Source: JBPOFM01 sp051252455 (GTDB lineage Bacteria > Bacteroidota > Bacteroidia > Flavobacteriales > Flavobacteriaceae). Taken from it: a stretch of DNA of 64,000 nucleotides. Positions 8,518 to 17,182 of this stretch are shown piece by piece (within the stretch, counting starts at the first letter, position 1; the number at the start of each line of letters is the position of its first letter). The position numbers and the translations under genes are program-made. The notes below the pieces were generated by a model that saw nothing but the letters and a program-made list of their open reading frames with translations, was not told where the DNA came from and did no database searches. The DNA is taken from NCBI GenBank assembly GCA_051252455.1, contig JBPOFM010000001.1, positions 620,001 to 684,000 of the forward strand, written 5' to 3'.

Positions 8518-9429
8518 GAACACTGCCGGAATTAAGACCAATACCCAAATGAGCACTTCTTGAAACCATTTTTCTTTTGTGACTTCCAAATAATTGGTCA
8601 TAATAATGGATAAAGGGGCGAACATAAAAATAAATTCGCTTCCATCTTTGTACGGAGAAATTAGAATGATCAACAACGCAATAATTGAAGAAATGATGAT
8701 GATGGTAAATGAAGGGCGAAGACTTTTAGACTTATCCTTGAGGTGTTTTATAAAATAGAAAGATGCCCAAGTTCCATAAGAAATTAAAATGGTAGTAGAA
8801 ATGATGATTCTGGCGGAATTCAATCCTGTGAAATCAAAATTATACACGAACAGCTCTTCAAAATAATCCGTGAAATCGTTGTTCATCACCAACATCACAG
8901 AAATCCAAATTATAATGACTGCCAAGACACCTGTTAGCGGGACAATCCAATTTTTGATATTGATAATTGAGTATAAAATCATCGCAGCAAATATCAAAAC
9001 AAAGAATAAGATAGCCCAAAAGTAGAGCAATGTGGCAATACTTATCCAAAATGCCGCATCGAATAATTTTTTCTTGATGTCTTTTTGAGTTCGAAGACTT
9101 ATGATGCGTCGTAATGCCAATAAGATGAAAAAATTGGCCATTAAAGTTCTTGAGTTCAACAAGGTTTCGGGTAGCATTGCCATGAACAATCCAAACATTA
9201 ATAATTTGTAACTGTTTTTTTTAGTTAGACTGTTTCTGCTGGCAAAAAAATCCAGGAGAAAGAGCGATGCAAGAACAATCGCAAAATAAAAAGCCTGTTT
9301 CGCAAATAATTGAACCGTCAGAGCTTCCTGAATGACATACATTTTTGAAGCAATAAACACCATCAGCAAAAATGTGCTTATCAGGACAAAGTGGATAGGT
9401 TTTGCTTGCTTGAAAAAATTTGTAATCAT
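8506..9429 (-). CDS. DUF6427 family membrane protein
   Basis: A 307-residue integral membrane protein with about eight to ten hydrophobic segments spread along its whole length and short loops. It begins MITNFFKQAKPIHFVLIS. It resembles the DUF6427 family of Flavobacteriia, commonly found beside upp and a DUF6341 gene as here. Nothing in the sequence shows a catalytic function. Its 3' end overlaps upp tail to tail, so the two mRNAs would be complementary at their ends. Confidence 0.7.
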   Translation of the reverse strand: MITNFFKQAKPIHFVLISTFLLMVFIASKMYVIQEALTVQLFAKQAFYFAIVLASLFLLDFFASRNSLTKKNSYKLLMFGLFMAMLPETLLNSRTLMANFFILLALRRIISLRTQKDIKKKLFDAAFWISIATLLYFWAILFFVLIFAAMILYSIINIKNWIVPLTGVLAVIIIWISVMLVMNNDFTDYFEELFVYNFDFTGLNSARIIISTTILISYGTWASFYFIKHLKDKSKSLRPSFTIIIISSIIALLIILISPYKDGSEFIFMFAPLSIIMTNYLEVTKEKWFQEVLIWVLVLIPAVFLIL

Positions 9430-9603
9430 TTAATTTGACAATGAATTTAAGCGACTATTATAAAGAATCAGAAATAAAATGTAATTTTGTGGTGTAAATA
9501 TAATATATATTGGAATGAAATGCGGGGTGTGAATAGGTTCAGAACACTCTAAAATCTTATTAGACATTGCATTTGTCCAATAAAAACAATAAAAAACACT
9601 CAA

Positions 9604-9831
9604 ATGAAAGACTTTTTCTACGGTATAGAAGATTTATTTGTAAATGTATTATTTGTGCCTTTTGATGCGTTGAGAGCAATGCAGTTGGAAAGTTGGTGGG
9701 GAGCAAACTTCATGTCTTGGATTTTTGTCATTGTGGGAATGGCTGCCATGGTATATTGGATGATTCAATTAAAAGGTTATAACGATAACAATGAAGAAGA
9801 TAAAAGCGTTACTTCTCATTCTTACCTATAA
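9604..9831 (+). CDS. DUF6341 family small membrane protein
   Basis: A 75-residue protein with one strong transmembrane helix (about residues 34-55, SWIFVIVGMAAMVYWMIQL) and an acidic, soluble C-terminal tail. It resembles the DUF6341 family. Its stop codon overlaps the last 6 bp of the convergent purD gene. A TAATTTTG box at 9482-9489 could be its promoter but lies 115 bp away; the 174-bp gap before the gene is otherwise AT-rich and featureless. Confidence 0.65.
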   Translation: MKDFFYGIEDLFVNVLFVPFDALRAMQLESWWGANFMSWIFVIVGMAAMVYWMIQLKGYNDNNEEDKSVTSHSYL

Positions 9832-11097
9832 GTCGAAACCTATATCTTTACGATAATTCATCTTATCAAAATGTAGTTTTTCTATATTTTGATAAGATTT
9901 TTTTATGGCTTCTTGATACGTTTTTCCATAGGAAGTGATGGCCATAACACGTCCACCGGACGTTAGGATCTTCCCATCTTTCACTAGAGCACCAGCGTGG
10001 AATGGAATGGAACCCTCAATGTTTTCTAGTCCCGTAATTTCTTTTCCTTTTTCATAAGCTTCAGGATAACCGCCGGAGACTAACATGACTGTCGTGGCCG
10101 CACGTTCATCAATGATGATTTCTTTTTCGTTCAAAGTTTGGTTTGCGACAGCTTGGAATAACTCCACCAAATCATTCTTTAGTCTTGGTAAAACAACTTC
10201 GGTTTCGGGATCTCCCATCCTCACGTTGTACTCAATTACCTTTGGATCATCGCCCACTTTGATCAAACCGATAAATACAAATCCTTTATATGGTAAATTA
10301 TCTTTTTGGAATCCCAAAACAGTTGGCTTTACAATTTGCTTTTCGATTTTTTCCATAAACGATTCGTCCGCAAATGGTACTGGAGAAATGGCTCCCATTC
10401 CGCCTGTGTTTAGTCCTGTGTCACCTTCACCAATACGCTTGTAATCTTTTGCGGTCGGAAGAATTTTATAATGCTTGCCATCCGTTAAGACAAAACAACT
10501 CAATTCGATACCATCCAAAAACTCTTCGATCACCACTTTCTTGCTTGCGGAGCCAAATTTAGCATCCACCAACATGTGTTTTAATTCAGCTTTCGCATCA
10601 TTTAAATTATTCAAGATGACGACACCTTTTCCTGCTGCCAATCCATCTGCCTTCAAAACATAAGGTGGCTTTAAAGTTTCTAAAAATTTAAAGCCTTCCT
10701 CAACAGTGTTGGCATCAAAACATTGATAAGCGGCTGTCGGAATATTGTGTCTAAATAAGAATTCTTTGGCAAATTCCTTGCTGCCTTCCAATTGTGCTGC
10801 TGCTTTTTGAGGACCAATCACAGCAACATTTTTTAGACGGTTGTCATTCAGAAAAAAATCATGAATACCTTCCACCAATGGATCCTCTGGCCCAACAACC
10901 ACCATTTCTATATCTTTTGTAAGTACCAATTCTTTAATGGCTTCAAAATCTGTGACGGAAATATTAACATTCTGTGCAATTTGTGCTGTGCCAGAATTTC
11001 CTGGAGCCACAAAAAGCGATTGACATAAAGGACTTTGAGCGATTTTCCAAGCGAAGGTGTGCTCTCTTCCGCCTGAACCTAAAATAAGGATATTCAT
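9826..11097 (-). CDS. purD: phosphoribosylamine--glycine ligase (GARS)
   Basis: A 423-residue ATP-grasp enzyme that joins phosphoribosylamine and glycine in the second step of purine synthesis. The N-terminus MNILILGSGGREHTFAW is the family signature. The ATP-grasp core includes PPYVLKADGLAAGKGVVI, and the catalytic region contains IEYNVRMGDPETEVVLPRL. The ATG at 11097 was chosen over an in-frame start at 11166 because the signature begins there and a -7 box lies at 11122-11115. Its 3' end converges on the DUF6341 gene. Confidence 0.95.
   Translation of the reverse strand: MNILILGSGGREHTFAWKIAQSPLCQSLFVAPGNSGTAQIAQNVNISVTDFEAIKELVLTKDIEMVVVGPEDPLVEGIHDFFLNDNRLKNVAVIGPQKAAAQLEGSKEFAKEFLFRHNIPTAAYQCFDANTVEEGFKFLETLKPPYVLKADGLAAGKGVVILNNLNDAKAELKHMLVDAKFGSASKKVVIEEFLDGIELSCFVLTDGKHYKILPTAKDYKRIGEGDTGLNTGGMGAISPVPFADESFMEKIEKQIVKPTVLGFQKDNLPYKGFVFIGLIKVGDDPKVIEYNVRMGDPETEVVLPRLKNDLVELFQAVANQTLNEKEIIIDERAATTVMLVSGGYPEAYEKGKEITGLENIEGSIPFHAGALVKDGKILTSGGRVMAITSYGKTYQEAIKKSYQNIEKLHFDKMNYRKDIGFDL
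9862..9905 (+). terminator. intrinsic terminator for DUF6341 inside the purD coding sequence
   Basis: A 15-bp inverted repeat (9862-9876 and 9882-9896, one wobble pair) with a T-only five-base loop is followed on the plus strand by ATTTTTTTA at 9897-9905. It starts 31 bp after the DUF6341 stop and lies wholly within the 3' coding part of the antisense purD gene. The stem is AT-rich. Confidence 0.5.
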
Positions 11098-11114
11098 AGT
11101 TGTGTTGTTTGCTA

Positions 11115-11122
11115 CAAAAATA
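11115..11122 (-). promoter_or_regulatory. -7 box for purD
   Basis: TATTTTTG on the minus strand, 18 bp upstream of the purD ATG. It supports the start at 11097. No clear -33 element. Confidence 0.4.
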
Positions 11123-11132
11123 AAGTTTATGC

Positions 11133-11147
11133 CACGAATACACGAAT
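11133..11147. repeat. CACGAAT direct repeat
   Basis: Two copies of CACGAAT separated by one A, within the 144-bp gap upstream of purD and the CapK-like gene. Patterns of this kind recur between genes in flavobacterial genomes; a function is not known. Confidence 0.35.
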
Positions 11148-11241
11148 CTTTTTTGAGCTCTTCCAAATGTTGATTAATGAATGAGTGTCAGTGTTTAATA
11201 AATTTCTTTACTTTACGGCAACATAGATTTTAAAATTTCAG

Positions 11242-12561
11242 TTGAAATTATTTGACCTTTCCATGCAACTCAATGGCTTTCCAATTAAGAAAGCACAACG
11301 GGCTTTGCTTACAATTCATCATAAAAATGACACTGAATTTGAAACTTACCTCCAGCAACAAAAACAAGAGATTCTCTCCTACCACTTGAAGCAAAACAAT
11401 TTTTATAAATCTTTGGTAAAAGACAACAAGGTTGAAAATTGGCATTCGATTCCAGTAATGACTAAACGCGATTTGCAAAAACCTTTATTGGAACGCGTGT
11501 CAGAAGAATTTTCATCGAAAAATGTATATGTCAATAAAACATCCGGTTCTTCGGGTGATCCTTTTATTTTTGCAAAAGATAAATTCTGCCATGCCTTGAC
11601 CTGGGCTGTCATTCAAGATCGGTTCTCTTGGTTTGATTTGGATTTTAATAGCTCAAAACAAGCACGTTTTTACGGAATTCCGTTAGATTTGAAAGGCTAT
11701 TACAAGGAGCGTTTTAAGGATGCATTGAGCAAACGCTTTCGTTTTTCGGTATTTGACATGAGTGATGAAGCCTTCGAAAATCACCTAAAAAAATTCAAAC
11801 AGACCGATTTCGATTATATCAATGGTTACACAAGTGCCATTGTTCAATTTGCTAAATATTTAAGTAGAAAAAACATTGTACTGTCAAGTATGTGCCCAAG
11901 TCTGAAAGCCTGTGTAGTCACCTCCGAAATGTTGTTTGACGAAGACAAAATCCTGATGGAAAACCAATTTGGAGTTCCCATAATCAATGAATATGGCGCT
12001 TCAGAATTGGATTTGATTGCCTTCCAAAACCCAAAAGATGAATGGCAAGTGAATAGTGAAACTTTGTTTGTGGAAATTTTGGATACTAATAACCATCCGC
12101 TTCCCAATGGCGAAGAAGGACGCATCGTAATAACCTCACTCTACAACAAGGCACATCCCTTCATAAGATACGACATTGGAGATATTGGTATTCTTTCTGA
12201 AGAAAGCACCATTAGAAAACCGATTTTAAAAAAACTGGTTGGGCGAACTAATGATATTGCAATTTTACCAAGTGGAAAAAAAGCAGCTGGCTTAACTTTT
12301 TACTACATCACAAAAAGTATTGTTGAAGACGATGGCAATGTGAAGGAATTCATTGTGGAGCAAGTCAAAAAAGATACTTTTAAAATCAGTTATGTGAGTG
12401 CGCAACCGCTTACTGAAGACAACATACAGATCATTACCCAAGAAATGGAACATTATCTCGAAAAGGGATTGACCATACTTTTTGAACGACAAGAGCAATT
12501 GCAACGCTCAAAAAGTGGTAAATTGAAACAATTTTCATCCTTATTAGACCAAAACACATGA
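11242..12561 (+). CDS. CapK/PaaK-like adenylate-forming enzyme (polysaccharide locus)
   Basis: A 439-residue member of the phenylacetate-CoA ligase/CapK branch of adenylating enzymes. The ATP-binding loop NKTSGSSGDPFIF is near residues 98-110, EYGASELD near 252-259 is the adenine-side motif, and IRYDIGDIG contains the ribose-binding aspartate. CapK-like proteins occur in capsule and LPS loci, where an acyl or amino-acid substituent may be activated; the substrate here is unknown. The start is a TTG; an in-frame ATG seven codons later (11263) is an alternative. The stop overlaps the wecB start as ATGA, so the genes are translationally coupled. Confidence 0.75.
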   Translation: MKLFDLSMQLNGFPIKKAQRALLTIHHKNDTEFETYLQQQKQEILSYHLKQNNFYKSLVKDNKVENWHSIPVMTKRDLQKPLLERVSEEFSSKNVYVNKTSGSSGDPFIFAKDKFCHALTWAVIQDRFSWFDLDFNSSKQARFYGIPLDLKGYYKERFKDALSKRFRFSVFDMSDEAFENHLKKFKQTDFDYINGYTSAIVQFAKYLSRKNIVLSSMCPSLKACVVTSEMLFDEDKILMENQFGVPIINEYGASELDLIAFQNPKDEWQVNSETLFVEILDTNNHPLPNGEEGRIVITSLYNKAHPFIRYDIGDIGILSEESTIRKPILKKLVGRTNDIAILPSGKKAAGLTFYYITKSIVEDDGNVKEFIVEQVKKDTFKISYVSAQPLTEDNIQIITQEMEHYLEKGLTILFERQEQLQRSKSGKLKQFSSLLDQNT

Positions 12562-13655
12562 TTATTACCATTGTCGCAGGTGCACGACCCAATTTTATGA
12601 AAATAGCGCCCATCATCGACGCTATAAAAAGTAAAAAAGAAGACGGATTTAATATCAATTTTAGATTGGTACATACGGGTCAGCATTATGATAAAAATTT
12701 AAGTGATACGTTTTTTGAAGAATTAAATATTCCGTTTCCGGACGTCAATTTGGAAGTGAAAAGTGGCACACAAGCAGAGCAAACTGCAGCCATTATGATA
12801 GGTTTTGAGAAAGACTTGAAGCAAAATCCAACAGATTTAGTATTAGTAGTTGGTGATGTCACCTCAACGATGGCATGTGCAATTGTCGCTAAAAAGGAAG
12901 GTGTGAAAGTGGCACATGTAGAAGCTGGGATTCGTTCTGGTGATTTGAGAATGCCTGAAGAAATTAATCGAATGGTTACTGATAGTATCACAGATTACTT
13001 TTTTACAACTTCCAACTATGCGAATGCCAACCTAAAAAAATTGGGGTTCTTAGAAAATCAAATCTTCTTTGTTGGCAATGTGATGATTGATACCTTAAGA
13101 AAAAATGAGCAACGCCTTAAGCAGCCTGAATTATGGGAACAATTAGGTTTGCAGGAAAAAAAATACATGGTAATGACCCTTCACAGGCCAAGCAATGTAG
13201 ATGAAGAACGACAATTGAAGGCTTTGATTTCTCAAATAGTGACGTTAGGAAAAGACTATCCAATTATTTTTCCAGTGCATCCCCGAACAAAAAAATTGCT
13301 TCAAGATTTAGAACTAAATTTTGAAAACCTTCATTATGTAGAACCTTTGGGGTATTTGGAATTCAATTATTTGGTGAAATATGCGTTTGCCGTGTTAACC
13401 GACTCTGGAGGCATCACAGAAGAAACTACAGTGATGAATGTGCCTTGTATCACATTGCGTGAAAACACCGAACGTCCTGAAACCTGCGAAATCGGAACCA
13501 ATGTTCTTGTCGGTAATGATGAGAATAAAATTGCTGACGCATTTGAAAAATTACTTTCTTGCACTTGGAAAAAAGGACAAATTCCAGAATTGTGGGACGG
13601 AAAAGCAGCCCGGCGCATTATAGAACATATAGTTAAAATCTATCAATTGGTTTGA
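12558..13655 (+). CDS. wecB: UDP-N-acetylglucosamine 2-epimerase (non-hydrolysing)
   Basis: A 365-residue GT-B-fold epimerase that interconverts UDP-GlcNAc and UDP-ManNAc in the cytoplasm. Family motifs are intact: ARPNFMKIAPII at the start, HTGQHYDKNLSD, HVEAGIRSGDLRMPEEINR, and the nucleotide-binding TDSGGITEE followed by LRENTERPET. It overlaps its neighbours on both sides by 4 bp (ATGA upstream, TTGA downstream), so it belongs to a three-gene plus-strand operon. Its product would feed ManNAc-type sugars into the surface polysaccharide. Confidence 0.92.
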   Translation: MIITIVAGARPNFMKIAPIIDAIKSKKEDGFNINFRLVHTGQHYDKNLSDTFFEELNIPFPDVNLEVKSGTQAEQTAAIMIGFEKDLKQNPTDLVLVVGDVTSTMACAIVAKKEGVKVAHVEAGIRSGDLRMPEEINRMVTDSITDYFFTTSNYANANLKKLGFLENQIFFVGNVMIDTLRKNEQRLKQPELWEQLGLQEKKYMVMTLHRPSNVDEERQLKALISQIVTLGKDYPIIFPVHPRTKKLLQDLELNFENLHYVEPLGYLEFNYLVKYAFAVLTDSGGITEETTVMNVPCITLRENTERPETCEIGTNVLVGNDENKIADAFEKLLSCTWKKGQIPELWDGKAARRIIEHIVKIYQLV

Positions 13656-14818
13656 AAGAGATTTTAATCATAACGAGTTATTTTCCACCGGAAACTGGAG
13701 CAGCTTCCAATAGAATCTATCATTTATCGGAAGGTTTAAAAGAGCGAGAGTTTAAAGTATCGGTGCTCACTCCACTACCGAATTATCCAACAGGAAAGAT
13801 TTTTGATGACTACAAGGGTCAATTTAAGTCTACCAAAATAGAAACTGGTGTTACCATCCACCGACTTTGGATTTATGCCAGTAATTCAAAGAACAAATTG
13901 TTGCGATTGCTAGCGATGCTGTCTTACAGTTTCAGTTTGATTTGGTTTTTTTTATGGCATAAAATCCCAAAACAAGTCATTGTGCAATCACCACCATTAT
14001 TGGTTGCTTTTACGTGTATGTTGTTTTTAAGATCAAAAAAGCGACACCTCATTTTAAACGTGAGTGATCTTTGGCCCATTGCAGGTTTGGAATTGGGAGC
14101 CTTCAAAAAGAATTTTAGCTATCGTATGTTGGAGCGAATAGAACGGTTTAATTATAAGAATGCTGATTTAGTTTTAGGACAAAGTGATGAAATATTAAGC
14201 CACGTTTTATCCATGTTTCCTGAAAAAAAAACGTTTTTATATCGAAACTATCCAGATTTTGAAGCGCCTCATCTGAAGGATTCCCATCATTCAGAAGAAA
14301 AACCTATTACCATTGTCTACGCTGGTTTGTTAGGAATAGCGCAAGGGATTTTTAAACTTTGTGAATCATTGGAATATAAATCGTTTGAATTTCACATTTA
14401 TGGAAAAGGTGCCGAACAGAAACAAATTGAAGACTTTATAAGATCCAACCCTGGTCTTCCTATTGTCTATCATGGTGAAGTGACCAGACAAGAACTGCAT
14501 AAAGTGCTTTTACAATATGATTTGACCATCATTCCGCTGCTTAATCGTATTTATGGATCTGTGCCTTCGAAAATTTTTGAATACGCTAAATTAGGGCTTC
14601 CAATGCTTTATTTTGGTGGTGGTGAAGGTGAAGATGTCATTAAAGAGCATCGTTTGGGATGGATTGCCAAAGCTGGAGATTATAATGATCTAAACCGTGT
14701 GATCTCTGGGATACGCAAATTTGAACTGGAAGTAAGTATAAGAAAAAGGATCCAAGAAACAGCGGTTTCAAATTTTGACTTCGAAAAACAACTTGATAGG
14801 CTTATCAAGAATCTCTAG
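13652..14818 (+). CDS. glycosyltransferase family 4, WbuB-like
   Basis: A 388-residue GT-B glycosyltransferase. The N-terminus has the WbuB-type pattern SYFPPETGAASNR and TPLPNYPTGKIF. The donor-binding C-terminal domain has VYAGLLGIAQG and the E-x7-E-like region SVPSKIFEYAKLGLPMLYFG. WbuB transfers an N-acetylated deoxysugar (FucNAc) in E. coli; the sugar used here is not known. The start is a TTG overlapping the wecB stop. The 3' end overlaps the convergent wcaJ-like gene by 4 bp. Confidence 0.8.
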   Translation: MKEILIITSYFPPETGAASNRIYHLSEGLKEREFKVSVLTPLPNYPTGKIFDDYKGQFKSTKIETGVTIHRLWIYASNSKNKLLRLLAMLSYSFSLIWFFLWHKIPKQVIVQSPPLLVAFTCMLFLRSKKRHLILNVSDLWPIAGLELGAFKKNFSYRMLERIERFNYKNADLVLGQSDEILSHVLSMFPEKKTFLYRNYPDFEAPHLKDSHHSEEKPITIVYAGLLGIAQGIFKLCESLEYKSFEFHIYGKGAEQKQIEDFIRSNPGLPIVYHGEVTRQELHKVLLQYDLTIIPLLNRIYGSVPSKIFEYAKLGLPMLYFGGGEGEDVIKEHRLGWIAKAGDYNDLNRVISGIRKFELEVSIRKRIQETAVSNFDFEKQLDRLIKNL

Positions 14819-16173
14819 TACGCTTTCTCTTCGCCTCTAACAGCATTGATGAACGTTCTAGTGATAATCTTCAAGTCTAGTAGCAAAGACCAGTTTTCAA
14901 TATAGAAAATATCATATTTCACACGTCCTATAATATCCTTGTCTGACTCTATCTCACCTCTAAATCCGCTGATTTGTGCCAAACCAGTAATTCCTGGTTT
15001 TACAAAATGGCGCACCATAAATTTATCGATCCTTTTAGCATAAATATTCGTATGACTTACCATGTGTGGTCGTGGGCCTACAACTGACATATCACCAAAG
15101 AGTACATTAAAGAACTGCGGCAACTCATCAATACTTGTTTTACGGATGAATTTTCCGATTTTAGTGACGCGTTGGTCTCCTCTAGTTGCTTGGTACAGAT
15201 GTGCATCTTGGTTGGGCATCATTGATCGGAATTTAAAACAGTCAAATTCCTGGTAATTAAACCCATTTCGAGATTGCTTAAAAAACACAGGACCTTTGGA
15301 TTCCATCTTAATCAAAATAGCAATAATAGGTGTGAGCCACGATAGAATGAAAACGATAATAAGGCTGGAAAATAAAATGTCGAAAGACCTTTTGAGAACT
15401 GTATTTATTGAATCTTCCAATGGAATATTCCGCAATGACAGTATTGGTATATAATCGTAATACTCGTATTTTAATTTTTTAGAATAGATTTCTTTATTGT
15501 CGGGAAGGAATTTTAGGATCTTTAAGTTGTTATCTGCAAAATCAGAAATTTCATTGATTTGAAAGTTTGAAAGTTCTGAAATGGAACAATAAATTTCGTC
15601 GATACCTTCTTTTTTAATGTATTCGAAACAATCTTTGAGAACCAGCTCTTTTTTCTCTTTAAAACTAAAAGTTTTTTTATGTATATAGCCGTATTCCGGA
15701 TTTTTATTGAAGAAACTTTCAAGTGCAAGGGTTTTTTTATTGACACCAAATATGACTGTTTTGCGATAATTACCTCCAAACGACGTTCTATACTTTTGAA
15801 GCAAATAATAGAGCGTAAATTTAAAAAACGCGATTCCTATAAAAGATATCAAGACGTGCTTGAAGATAACATTGGGATAAATGTGCAAATTGTAATTATA
15901 GCCTGCAAAGGCGAACATCACAAGTGTAAAAAGCACCATTTGACGAAACGTCAGGGCTAAAATCGTCACTTCGCGAGTGAAACGATACACTTCATAGAAT
16001 TTCGAATAAATGGATAAAACCATCCAGGATAATGAAATAACGCTTATAAATACAATAGGATCAATATTCTTGTAGAAATAAAAAATAGCAAGCCCATTAA
16101 TGATACTTAAATCAATAAGGTAAGATATTGGTCTTAAATACCCTGAATAACGTCCTTGCTTGAATAAACTCAA
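14815..16173 (-). CDS. polyprenyl glycosylphosphotransferase (WcaJ-type initiating enzyme)
   Basis: A 452-residue membrane enzyme that transfers a sugar-1-phosphate to undecaprenyl phosphate and so starts the repeat unit. Four to five N-terminal transmembrane helices (about residues 15-130) precede a cytoplasmic Rossmann-like domain, another hydrophobic helix near 265-285, and the catalytic domain with FKFRSM, KTSIDELPQFFNVLFGDMS and VGPRPH. The C-terminal VKPGITGLAQISG is intact. The start is a TTG two bases after the uxs stop. It is the last gene of ugd-uxs-wcaJ. The sugar (glucose, galactose or xylose) cannot be told. Confidence 0.88.
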   Translation of the reverse strand: MSLFKQGRYSGYLRPISYLIDLSIINGLAIFYFYKNIDPIVFISVISLSWMVLSIYSKFYEVYRFTREVTILALTFRQMVLFTLVMFAFAGYNYNLHIYPNVIFKHVLISFIGIAFFKFTLYYLLQKYRTSFGGNYRKTVIFGVNKKTLALESFFNKNPEYGYIHKKTFSFKEKKELVLKDCFEYIKKEGIDEIYCSISELSNFQINEISDFADNNLKILKFLPDNKEIYSKKLKYEYYDYIPILSLRNIPLEDSINTVLKRSFDILFSSLIIVFILSWLTPIIAILIKMESKGPVFFKQSRNGFNYQEFDCFKFRSMMPNQDAHLYQATRGDQRVTKIGKFIRKTSIDELPQFFNVLFGDMSVVGPRPHMVSHTNIYAKRIDKFMVRHFVKPGITGLAQISGFRGEIESDKDIIGRVKYDIFYIENWSLLLDLKIITRTFINAVRGEEKAY

Positions 16174-16174
16174 C

Positions 16175-17161
16175 TTATCTCTTTATATGTTTGACAAAAT
16201 CTTTATGTTCACTTTTGAAAAGCTCTTCCTCTGATAAGTTCTTAAAATAGTCGAATGTGATACGCATGCCTTCCGCTCGCTCTACCTTTGGTTCCCAACC
16301 CAATAATTTTCTAGCCAAACTAATGTCCGGTTGTCTTTGCATTGGGTCATCAACTGGTAATGGCTTATAAATAACCTTCTGGTCTGTCCCTGTTAATTTA
16401 ATTATTTCTTCTGCAAAATCCCTGATAGAAATTTCATGTGGGTTCCCGATGTTAACAGGATACGAATAATCACTCAACAGCAATTTATAAATTCCATCTA
16501 CTTGATCATCTACATAGCAAAATGAGCGCGTTTGAGAACCGTCACCAAAAACAGTGATGTCTTCACCTCTCAATGCCTGACCCATAAAAGCAGGAATCAC
16601 ACGTCCATCATTGAGCCTCATACGAGGTCCATATGTATTAAAAATACGAACTATTCGTGTTTCCAATCCGTGAAAACGATGGTAAGCCATGGTAATTGAT
16701 TCTTGGAATCGTTTGGCTTCATCATAAACACCTCGAGGTCCAATAGTGTTGACATTACCATAATACTCTTCGGTTTGAGGATGCACTAAAGGATCGCCAT
16801 AAACTTCCGAAGTTGATGCAATCAACAAACGTGCGTTTTTAGCTTTCGCCAAACCCAATAAGTTGTGTGTGCCCAAAGAGCCCACCTTCAAGGTCTGAAT
16901 TGGAATTTTTAAATAATCAATTGGACTTGCAGGCGATGCAAAATGTAACACATAGTCAAGTTCTCCTTCAATGTTTACATACTCTGTGACATCATGTTCA
17001 ATGAAAGAAAAATTTGGATGGGATTTTAGATGGCTTATGTTTTTAGCGTCTCCAGTAATGAAGTTGTCCATACCTACGACCTCAAATCCTTCTTTAATAA
17101 ATCGATCACATAAATGAGAACCTAAAAATCCTGCGGCGCCTGTAATGAGTACTTTTTTCAT
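16175..17161 (-). CDS. uxs: UDP-glucuronate decarboxylase (UDP-xylose synthase)
   Basis: A 328-residue extended SDR. The NAD-binding motif TGAAGFLGSHL is at the N-terminus, and the catalytic Tyr and Lys lie in YDEAKRFQE. TSEVYGDPLVHPQ, RIFNTYGPRM and RSFCYVDDQVDGIY are typical of UXS proteins, which convert UDP-glucuronate to UDP-xylose. The gene lies directly downstream of ugd (21 bp gap), which supplies the substrate, so the pair would make UDP-xylose for the surface polysaccharide. Confidence 0.9.
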   Translation of the reverse strand: MKKVLITGAAGFLGSHLCDRFIKEGFEVVGMDNFITGDAKNISHLKSHPNFSFIEHDVTEYVNIEGELDYVLHFASPASPIDYLKIPIQTLKVGSLGTHNLLGLAKAKNARLLIASTSEVYGDPLVHPQTEEYYGNVNTIGPRGVYDEAKRFQESITMAYHRFHGLETRIVRIFNTYGPRMRLNDGRVIPAFMGQALRGEDITVFGDGSQTRSFCYVDDQVDGIYKLLLSDYSYPVNIGNPHEISIRDFAEEIIKLTGTDQKVIYKPLPVDDPMQRQPDISLARKLLGWEPKVERAEGMRITFDYFKNLSEEELFKSEHKDFVKHIKR

Positions 17162-17182
17162 AATTGTTTTAGATTCTAAATG

